From positions 1 through 32,639 of the IMG/VR virus record IMGVR_UViG_3300021962_000379: a DNA stretch of 32,639 bases; one strand, 5' to 3'. The translations under genes were made by a program, and so were the position numbers. Below the pieces are notes generated by a model, which was not told where the DNA came from, made no database searches, and saw nothing but the letters and a program-made list of their open reading frames with translations. Each line of letters begins with the position of its first letter. The stretch's first letter is position 1. Of this stretch, positions 24,764 through 31,207 are shown in pieces. This stretch comes from a virus.

Positions 24764-27610
24764 ATGGCATCAACAGACAGAATTTTTGTAAGTCCAGGTG
24801 TATTCACATCAGAAAAGGACTTAACATTTGTTACGAGACAAGTAGGTGTTACAACGTTGGGGTTGTTGGGGGAAACTCCTAAAGGACCAGCGTTTGAACC
24901 TGTATTTATCTCTAACTACGATGAGTTTATTAGTTACTTTGGTGGACTTAACACTGAAAAGTTTAAGGGAACAGGATACCAAAAGTACGAACTAAACTAT
25001 ATCGCCAAATCATTTTTAACACAAACCAATCAACTATATGTTAGTAGAATTTTAGGTTATTCGGGGTATAAAGCAGGTGATGCATGGGCAATCACATTAG
25101 ATTCTGCAGAAGATCCAGATACTGTAGCGAGTGCATCCACTTATACAGGACCTCTTTTAACTTATACCGCTGAAACAACTGGTAACCCTGTCGCTTTAAG
25201 TTGGTCAGATTCTAATTTAGAAGCACTTTATGATGATGGACAAATTAGTTCATTATTTACGACATTAGGGTTATTAGATACTGGATCAACAATTTCGCTA
25301 ACATCACCAAAATATGTTAAAACAGGATGTAACTTTAGTGGTGGTACTTTTGATATGGAGATTACTGAAACAGGGACTACAGGAAGTTACGTAACTGGTG
25401 CCACTACAGGTACTGTTGTTAGTTATACTGCAACTTGTTTAACAGACATCGATGGTAGTGTTATTGCGACATTGAGATCTAGAGGTACTTACAACTCAGA
25501 TGAGGAGTTGGTATTCGAAGTTACAGGTAACTCTACAACAATGAGTAATACTACAAATATAAAAAGTAATGCATTGGCATCATTTACTATTGGTGGTACT
25601 GCAACAAATGGTAGTACATTTAGTTATGATGTATCTATGGATAGAACTAAAAAGAATTATTTACCTAGAGTATTTGGTTCTTCTGCACAAGATAAAGAAA
25701 CTGAATTATGGGTTGAGGAAATCTATGAAAATGTATTGGTAGACTTAATCGCTAAAAATCAAGTTAGAGGTTTAGATATTGACTTCAACACTATTAGTGG
25801 AGATTCGTCTAATACAGGTAACTTAAATAACTATCAAGAACAATGGAAATCTGCGGCATCACCTTGGGTTCTTTCAGAACTAATGGGTACAGGAACTGGT
25901 GCAACGTTACAAAGACTATTTAGATTCATTACAATATCTGATGGTAACGCAGCGAATGAAGACGTTAAATTCTCAATCGTTAATATCAGACCCGATAATA
26001 GAACATTTGACTTATTAGTTAGAAGTTTTAATGATACTGACGCTAACCCTAATGTAGTAGAGAAATTCTCAAACATTACTTTAGATGTAAACGCAACAGG
26101 ATATATCGGTAGAAAGATTGGTACATCTAACGGAGAATATCCATTGAGAAGTAGATATATTATGGTTGAGTTGTATGATGAAAACGATCCTAGTTTAGCA
26201 AGTAGAGTACCTGCAGGGTTTGAAGGTGTATTGAATAGAACTTATATTGGAAGTAGAAATTCTCTACCACCAAAAATCGAATATAAAACAGAATATCCAT
26301 CATCATTGACTACCGCACAATTAAGAAGAACTTATTTAGGTTTAAATTCTGAAATTGGTGTGGATCAAGACTTCTTTGACTACAAAGGTAAAAACGCAGT
26401 TAATAACGGTGTATTTACAGGGAAAACAGATGGTTTCCACTTAGACGTAAACGCAAATGGTGCGGAAGTCAATTTAGGAGATGATAGTTATATTCCTACA
26501 CTACAAGTTGGTGTGTCAGCGTTTACAAATGAAGCTAGTTTGGTAGGTGGACCTTATGAGAAACTATCAGCAAGAAAATTCACATTCACATCATTCGGTG
26601 GATGGGACGGATGGGATGTATATAGATTACAAAGAACTAATACTGACAATTATACTAAAACAGGTTCTAAAGGTTCTATAGGATTAACAAATGGAACATT
26701 CTCAACGTTTGTGACAACTGAAGGTGATCAAGGGATTACTTCTGACTACTACGCATACTTAAATGGTATTTACACTTTTAACAACCCTGAAGCGGTTAAC
26801 ATTAACGTATTCGCAACACCAGGTATTGACATTAGAGATAATATTGGTTTAGTAAACAACGCTGTTGATATGGTAGAGGTTGATAGAGCGGATTCACTTT
26901 ATGTTATCACAACACCTGATACAGATGCAGATGGACAAGTACTTACACCAGACGAAGCGGTAGATATTATAGAAGATTCGGCAATCGATTCTAACTACTC
27001 CGCTACATACTGGCCGTGGTTACAGATGAATGATACAGAAAATAACAGATATGTATGGTTACCACCTACATTAGAAGTTATGAGAAACATCGCACTTACC
27101 GATAATGTGGCGTTCCCTTGGTTCGCAGCGGCAGGTTTAAATAGAGGTACGACAAACGCAATAAAAGCGAGAGTTAAACTTAAGTTAGATGATAGAGATG
27201 ACTTATACGAAGGAAGAATTAACCCAATGGCGACATTCTCAGATGTAGGAGTTGTAATCTTCGGTAATAAAACACTACAAGTTAAAGAAACTGCACTTAA
27301 CAGAATCAATGTTAGAAGATTGTTGTTACAAGCGAGAAAACTTATTTCAGCGGTGTCAATCAGATTGTTATTCGAACAAAATGATGATGTTGTAAGAAAT
27401 CAATTCTTAAGTTTGGTTAACCCAATTTTGGATAACATTAGAAAAGAGAGAGGTTTAACTGACTTTAGAGTTGTATTGGATGACACACCAGAGTCTATTG
27501 ATAGAAACGAACTTAACGGTAGAATCTTTATTAAACCAACGAGATCATTAGAATTCATTTCGATCGAGTTCAACATCACTAACACAGGAGCATCGTTTGA
27601 TGATATTTAA
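24764..27610 (+). CDS. Contractile tail sheath protein (gp18-like)
   Basis: 948 residues. The N-terminus (FVSPGVFTSEKDLTFVTRQV, then TTLGLLGETPKGPAFEPVFI, then a YFGG element) and the C-terminus (RRLLLQARKLISAVSIRLLF, later NELNGRIFIKPTRSLEFISI) are those of T4-like tail sheath proteins. It forms the contractile cylinder around the tube at 28913-29401. It is well above T4 gp18 in length (about 660). Extra beta-rich Ser/Thr/Gly material lies at about residues 115-290, probably an external domain on the sheath surface. It is preceded by a promoter motif and followed by a hairpin, so it may be a monocistronic late unit. Identity is confident; the role of the insertion is inferred. Confidence 0.96.
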   Translation: MASTDRIFVSPGVFTSEKDLTFVTRQVGVTTLGLLGETPKGPAFEPVFISNYDEFISYFGGLNTEKFKGTGYQKYELNYIAKSFLTQTNQLYVSRILGYSGYKAGDAWAITLDSAEDPDTVASASTYTGPLLTYTAETTGNPVALSWSDSNLEALYDDGQISSLFTTLGLLDTGSTISLTSPKYVKTGCNFSGGTFDMEITETGTTGSYVTGATTGTVVSYTATCLTDIDGSVIATLRSRGTYNSDEELVFEVTGNSTTMSNTTNIKSNALASFTIGGTATNGSTFSYDVSMDRTKKNYLPRVFGSSAQDKETELWVEEIYENVLVDLIAKNQVRGLDIDFNTISGDSSNTGNLNNYQEQWKSAASPWVLSELMGTGTGATLQRLFRFITISDGNAANEDVKFSIVNIRPDNRTFDLLVRSFNDTDANPNVVEKFSNITLDVNATGYIGRKIGTSNGEYPLRSRYIMVELYDENDPSLASRVPAGFEGVLNRTYIGSRNSLPPKIEYKTEYPSSLTTAQLRRTYLGLNSEIGVDQDFFDYKGKNAVNNGVFTGKTDGFHLDVNANGAEVNLGDDSYIPTLQVGVSAFTNEASLVGGPYEKLSARKFTFTSFGGWDGWDVYRLQRTNTDNYTKTGSKGSIGLTNGTFSTFVTTEGDQGITSDYYAYLNGIYTFNNPEAVNINVFATPGIDIRDNIGLVNNAVDMVEVDRADSLYVITTPDTDADGQVLTPDEAVDIIEDSAIDSNYSATYWPWLQMNDTENNRYVWLPPTLEVMRNIALTDNVAFPWFAAAGLNRGTTNAIKARVKLKLDDRDDLYEGRINPMATFSDVGVVIFGNKTLQVKETALNRINVRRLLLQARKLISAVSIRLLFEQNDDVVRNQFLSLVNPILDNIRKERGLTDFRVVLDDTPESIDRNELNGRIFIKPTRSLEFISIEFNITNTGASFDDI

Positions 27611-27620
27611 TAAATAACCT

Positions 27621-27645
27621 ATGGGGGAGATTAATTTCTCCCCAT
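27621..27645 (+). terminator. Hairpin after tail sheath gene
   Basis: GGGGAGA-TTAATT-TCTCCCC forms a strong 7-bp stem 14 nt after the sheath stop. The following run is only ATTTATA, so it is a terminator with a poor U tract, or an mRNA-stabilising hairpin. Confidence 0.7.
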
Positions 27646-27673
27646 TTATAATAATGACTAAAATAATAAAAAG

Positions 27674-27946
27674 ATGAAAATTAAAAAAAACGGAAAAGTA
27701 ATTACACTTTCAGAAAGTGATTTACGTAGAATTGCAAAGAGGTATTTAAATGAAAGTGACGATTGTTTACCTAAATTTGCAGGAGAATCTGCATTAGATA
27801 AGGCAAAATGTTGTGCAAATAAAGCAGGAATGTCTGAGAAAGAACTTACTAATGTTAAAGACATCAAAGAATTGGCACAAATATTAATGAAAAAAGGTGG
27901 AGATTTTGCTAATTGTCTTTTTACCGTACCAAATGTGTTCGCTTAA
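27674..27946 (+). CDS. Small Cys-containing protein with N-terminal tag
   Basis: 90 residues. The start ITLSESDLRRIAKRYLNE-S is the S-E-S-(D/Q) type of the tag family found in seven proteins of this window, again ending in L-x-E. After the presumed cleavage site the body is a compact helical domain with four Cys (positions 31, 47, 48 and 81; for example AKCCANKAG), so it may bind metal or form disulfides. No family was recognised. It stands alone between the sheath hairpin and a strong terminator. No ATATTTAT is present, only ATTTAT at 27644. Confidence 0.6.
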   Translation: MKIKKNGKVITLSESDLRRIAKRYLNESDDCLPKFAGESALDKAKCCANKAGMSEKELTNVKDIKELAQILMKKGGDFANCLFTVPNVFA

Positions 27947-27966
27947 AAATATTAAAAATTAAATTT

Positions 27967-27990
27967 AAAACCCACCTATGGTGGGTTTTT
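27967..27990 (+). terminator. Intrinsic terminator
   Basis: AAAACCCACC-TAT-GGTGGGTTTT forms a perfect 10-bp stem ending in a run of T's, 20 nt after the 27674 gene. Confidence 0.9.
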
Positions 27991-28002
27991 TATTTATAGA
28001 CA

Positions 28003-28010
28003 ATATTTAT
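28003..28010 (+). promoter_or_regulatory. Candidate phage promoter motif for the HAD-like gene
   Basis: ATATTTAT, 5 nt, then ATG at 28016. It comes just after the terminator at 27967-27990, so an independent start is needed here. The near-zero leader suggests leaderless translation. Confidence 0.5.
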
Positions 28011-28015
28011 ATTAT

Positions 28016-28840
28016 ATGAATATTAAACTTACAGAATCACAATATAAATTATTAAAGGAGTTTAAAAAAAAATCTTATTCATTTGATTGGGATGATAATA
28101 TATTAATCATGCCAACAAGAATTTATTTAGAATACAACCTTAATAATGTCGGTGTATGGGCACCCGTATCAGTATCCACAGAACAATTTAGAAGTATTAG
28201 ACATAAATTGGGATCTGAGTTTAGATACCCAAATAACGACATATTACAAGCGTTTAAAGATTTTAGAGATTATGATGCGTTTATTAACGATACAAAAAAT
28301 GCGTTATCTCATAATAGATTAGGTCCAAGTTTTCAAAAATTTAGGGAGGCATTAATAAGTGGTAGTGACTTTTCTATTATTACCGCAAGATCTAATCCAC
28401 CACAGGCAATTAAAGAAGGAATTAAAATTATAATAAACAATGCACTTAGTTTTACTGAAAGAAAAGAGATGGAAAAAAATCTTAATGGGTTGACAATAGA
28501 TGAGTATTTAAATTTACAAGATTATCATCCAGTATCTTCAGTAGAATTTGCGAATCAATTTGGGTTAGATGTTAGTGGTACTAAACCTGAGGAGGGTAAA
28601 AAAATTGCGTTTAAAAGTTTTGTAGACAGAGTGGTAAATCAAATATCTAAAATTAAAGATGATGAAGAATTTGAAGGTATTAGTGTTGGATTTAGTGATG
28701 ATGATGAAAGTAATGTAGAAGTTATAGAAGATTTAATTAGAAATGAATTAAAAAATTTATACCCAGAAATTAATTTTATTATTTATGATACATCAGATCC
28801 AAAAGATACTAAAAAGAAAAGAATAATAATTAAAAAATAA
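28016..28840 (+). CDS. HAD-superfamily phosphatase-like protein with N-terminal tag
   Basis: 274 residues. Residues 1-15 (MNIKLTESQYKLLKE-F) are a tag of the S/T-E-S-Q type with an L-x-E end. The body has HAD motifs: motif I SFDWDDN (D24, D26), motif II IITARS (T123), a Lys in the KKIAFK region (about 195-200) as motif III, and motif IV GFSDDD (228-230). These are the residues for aspartyl-phosphate chemistry. The substrate is unknown; nucleotide or polynucleotide 3'-phosphatase activity is known in phage HAD proteins. An unusual cap or insertion lies between motifs I and II (about 35-115). Its combination with a head-targeting-like tag suggests that the enzyme might travel in the virion. It lies between the tail sheath and tube genes. 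Confidence 0.8.
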   Translation: MNIKLTESQYKLLKEFKKKSYSFDWDDNILIMPTRIYLEYNLNNVGVWAPVSVSTEQFRSIRHKLGSEFRYPNNDILQAFKDFRDYDAFINDTKNALSHNRLGPSFQKFREALISGSDFSIITARSNPPQAIKEGIKIIINNALSFTERKEMEKNLNGLTIDEYLNLQDYHPVSSVEFANQFGLDVSGTKPEEGKKIAFKSFVDRVVNQISKIKDDEEFEGISVGFSDDDESNVEVIEDLIRNELKNLYPEINFIIYDTSDPKDTKKKRIIIKK

Positions 28841-28857
28841 TTTTTTTTAAAAACTGA

Positions 28858-28865
28858 ATATTTAT
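28858..28865 (+). promoter_or_regulatory. Candidate phage late promoter for tail tube gene
   Basis: AACTGAATATTTAT at 28853-28865, about 47 nt before the ATG at 28913. It shares AACTG-N-ATATTTAT with the sheath promoter, which fits co-expression of sheath and tube. Confidence 0.5.
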
Positions 28866-28912
28866 ATAATAAATAAGATAATAACTATAACAAAGAATTA
28901 AAAAAGAAAAAA

Positions 28913-29401
28913 ATGGCAGATTTATTAATGAGAATGCCTGTTCCTTACGAACCGTTAAGAAAGAATAGGTTTATTTTGAGATTCCCAGATGAATTGGGAA
29001 TTCAAGAATGGTGGGTTTCTACAACATCTAGACCTAAATATACGAGTCAGGAAGTGGAAATTCCATTTTTAAATACATCTACTTATGTGATTGGTAGATT
29101 TAATTGGGAATCTATTTCCGTAACATTTAGAGATCCTATCGGACCTTCCGCAACACAAGCGTTGATGGAATGGGTACGTTTACACTCTGAAACTGTAACA
29201 GGTAGACAAGGTTACGCAGCGGGTTATAAGAAAGACGTAGAATTAGAGATGTTAGACCCAACAGGTGTTGTTGTTCAGAAATGGATCCTACAAGGTACGC
29301 AATTGAATGACGCAGATTTTGGTTCATTAGATTATTCATCTTCTGATTTGGCGGATATTACATGTACGCTCAGGTTTGATAGGGCGATAAACGTGTTTTA
29401 G
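28913..29401 (+). CDS. Tail tube protein (gp19-like)
   Basis: 162 residues, the usual size of T4-like gp19. Typical features are the N-terminal YEPLRKNRFILRFPDELG, then the strand SISVTFRDPIGPSATQAL, and the end GSLDYSSSDLADITCTLRFD. It polymerises into the inner tube through which DNA passes. It is flanked by a candidate late promoter and a strong terminator, so it is probably its own, highly expressed unit. Codon use looks somewhat more GC-rich (CGT, GAC) than that of its low-expressed neighbours, as expected for an abundant protein. Confidence 0.96.
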   Translation: MADLLMRMPVPYEPLRKNRFILRFPDELGIQEWWVSTTSRPKYTSQEVEIPFLNTSTYVIGRFNWESISVTFRDPIGPSATQALMEWVRLHSETVTGRQGYAAGYKKDVELEMLDPTGVVVQKWILQGTQLNDADFGSLDYSSSDLADITCTLRFDRAINVF

Positions 29402-29425
29402 AATTCCTTCATCGAATATAAGACT

Positions 29426-29466
29426 TTCCCTTTTATATATATATTTATATATAAAAGGGATTTTTT
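29426..29466 (+). terminator. Strong intrinsic terminator after tail tube gene
   Basis: A perfect 15-bp stem (29427-29441 with 29446-29460), loop TATT, is followed by TTTTTT. Its upper part contains ATATTTAT (29441-29448), the same octamer as the promoter motif, on the strand of the 29493 gene. Confidence 0.92.
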
Positions 29467-29492
29467 ATTAACATTTAATTAAAGTATATAAT

Positions 29493-29813
29493 ATGAAAAA
29501 GAATATAAATAACATAACTGAAGAGATAGTTAGAATTAAGTCTCTTTTTGGTGAAAGTAGATTATCTGGTAATCTTGTTGAAGAATCTGAGGATGATTCT
29601 CCTTTGGGTGAGTACGGAATATTTGATGATATTGAAAATGATTTGATGGAGATGTCTGATCGTGATAGATCTTATTATTTGCAATCAATAATATCTTTTT
29701 GTCAGGATTTATTGTATAATTCTGAATATGATGATGACGATGATGATGACGATGATGATGATAAGTTAACTAATAGGACTATCTTTGGTGGTGGTGAATA
29801 TGATAATCTATAA
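29493..29813 (+). CDS. Small acidic protein with N-terminal tag and poly-Asp run
   Basis: 106 residues. The first ~30 residues (NNITEEIVRIKSLFGESRL, then GNLVEE) match the start of the 29918 protein (NLNEEIKRIKSLFTEERMFG, NLVEQ), so they are the same tag type, with F-x-E at the presumed cleavage point (E21). Residues 80-90 are eleven consecutive Asp, coded by alternating GAT/GAC. The rest is acidic and Tyr/Ser-rich. An acidic packaged protein could help to offset or bind cations or DNA-binding proteins; that is speculation. It has its own terminator downstream (29841-29876). Confidence 0.6.
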   Translation: MKKNINNITEEIVRIKSLFGESRLSGNLVEESEDDSPLGEYGIFDDIENDLMEMSDRDRSYYLQSIISFCQDLLYNSEYDDDDDDDDDDDKLTNRTIFGGGEYDNL

Positions 29814-29840
29814 TTAAAAATAACATTATTTAATTTAAAA

Positions 29841-29876
29841 AAAAAATCCTTATCATTAATTTGATGAGGATTTTTT
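29841..29876 (+). terminator. Intrinsic terminator
   Basis: AAAAAATCCTTATCA-TTAATT-TGATGAGGATTTTTT is a 15-bp stem with one G-T pair and a T run, 27 nt after the 29493 gene. A-T runs on both sides would let it work in both directions. Confidence 0.88.
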
Positions 29877-29887
29877 GTTATTTAGAT

Positions 29888-29895
29888 ATATTTAT
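29888..29895 (+). promoter_or_regulatory. Candidate phage promoter motif for the 29918 gene
   Basis: GATATATTTAT, with the octamer 22 nt before the ATG at 29918. TATATATATAAAA follows. It lies just after a terminator, as expected for an independent unit. Confidence 0.45.
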
Positions 29896-29917
29896 TATAT
29901 ATATAAAAAAATTTATT

Positions 29918-31204
29918 ATGAAAAGAATTAATAACTTAAATGAAGAAATAAAAAGGATTAAATCTTTATTTACTGAAGAAAGGATGTTCGGTAATTTAGT
30001 GGAACAGGAAGAAGTTTTATCTGAGGGAAATGTTCTTAAATTGGGATCCAAAGGTGAAGACGTTGGTGCATTACAAAACCTTTTAAAAATAGAACCTGTT
30101 GACAATAAATTCGGTAATATTACTAAAGGTAAAGTAGAAGAATTCCAAAAAAACAACGGACTTAAGGTAGATGGTGTTGTTGGTGAGGAAACTCTAAAAG
30201 CGATAATTAAAAAATTTACTAATAAGAATGAATCTGTTGATTTAAATGAAGATGTCTCTGACGATATCAATAAACTTAGTAAAACAATTGTAAATCAAGA
30301 GGTTTTAGATGATAATGGAAATCCATTACCTACTTCTGATTGGGTAAAGTCATTAGATATGTTTAAAAACGCCCCAACTTTAGATACTAAAAATCAACCT
30401 GAACAAATTAAAGGGGAGTTAGAGAGTGAACCAGTAAAAAACAAACCTGAAGAAATAAAAATAAATAACCAAAACGATAAAAAAAGTGGGGATAGTGAAG
30501 GTGAAAACGAAAAGCAGGATGATGGTTCATTAAATAAAAAAAGAGGTGGTACAGGTACAGAAGCCAAAGGACAAGGAATGGATCAAAAAGATTTTAATAA
30601 ATCTAGATCCGACATAGAATCTGAAAGAGGTGGGTTAAGTGTCTTAGGTATGAAACTAGATAGAGTTGACATTATTAATAATAAAGCGGTTTGTAGAAGA
30701 CTTTTGAATAGTATGATTAAATTGTCTAAAAATGGTAAAACGAGACGAGAGTTAGAAAATTATGAGTTTGATGATAAGGGTGGTAATGCTCATACAGGTA
30801 AAGAATATATTGAGCGTATTGAGTGGTGTTTAAGTAATTTTTATAATGTTTATGAAAAAGAAGGGTGGTCAGGTAAAATTGATACTTTATTACAAACATG
30901 GAAAATACCTATGCCTGAGAAAGTTTCTAATGCGGTTCAAGGAGAAGTTTATAAAATAATTAGTGATGATAATAATCATATAGGTTGGATTAAAAAAGTT
31001 AAGAATAATAAATTTAGGTTTAAAGGGAAGGGTGTTGCACCATTATTAGATAATACAAAAGGTAAAGCTGGTAAATTTAACCCTAAATATGAAAAAAATG
31101 TTTATAAGGCAATAAATGTTAATCCTAATGAATATGATATTGTGATACAAAAATCTAAAGATCAAGAAAAGGATTCGGGAATATTTGTTTTATCCCCAAA
31201 ATAA
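29918..31204 (+). CDS. Peptidoglycan-binding-domain protein with N-terminal tag and unknown C-terminal domain
   Basis: 428 residues from the ATG at 29918. A start at 29861 would read through the terminator hairpin and the promoter motif and is rejected. Residues 1-20 are the tag (EEIKRIKSLFTE-E). Residues 37-100 are a PG_binding_1-type domain: VLKLGSKGEDVGALQNLL, FGNITKGKVEEFQKNNGL, KVDGVVGEETLKAI. A long charged linker (about 105-225) leads to a C-terminal domain (about 235-428) that I do not recognise; it contains two Cys (CRRLL and EWCLSNFY) and an Arg/Lys-rich region. It may act on or attach to the cell wall during entry or lysis. A head-packaged, wall-binding protein is an inference from the tag plus domain. 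Confidence 0.75.
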   Translation: MKRINNLNEEIKRIKSLFTEERMFGNLVEQEEVLSEGNVLKLGSKGEDVGALQNLLKIEPVDNKFGNITKGKVEEFQKNNGLKVDGVVGEETLKAIIKKFTNKNESVDLNEDVSDDINKLSKTIVNQEVLDDNGNPLPTSDWVKSLDMFKNAPTLDTKNQPEQIKGELESEPVKNKPEEIKINNQNDKKSGDSEGENEKQDDGSLNKKRGGTGTEAKGQGMDQKDFNKSRSDIESERGGLSVLGMKLDRVDIINNKAVCRRLLNSMIKLSKNGKTRRELENYEFDDKGGNAHTGKEYIERIEWCLSNFYNVYEKEGWSGKIDTLLQTWKIPMPEKVSNAVQGEVYKIISDDNNHIGWIKKVKNNKFRFKGKGVAPLLDNTKGKAGKFNPKYEKNVYKAINVNPNEYDIVIQKSKDQEKDSGIFVLSPK

Positions 31205-31207
31205 AGT

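Noticed and set aside
29441-29448. ATATTTAT as an independent promoter for the 29493 gene
   Set aside because: It is part of the perfect stem-loop terminator of the tail tube gene. It may have both roles, but it is weak evidence for the motif and was not listed as a separate promoter.
29861-29917. Longer N-terminus (19 extra residues, Ile/Phe-rich, looks like a membrane segment) for the PG-binding protein
   Set aside because: The extra codons translate the terminator hairpin and the ATATTTAT promoter region. The ATG at 29918 begins the tag that matches the 29493 protein.
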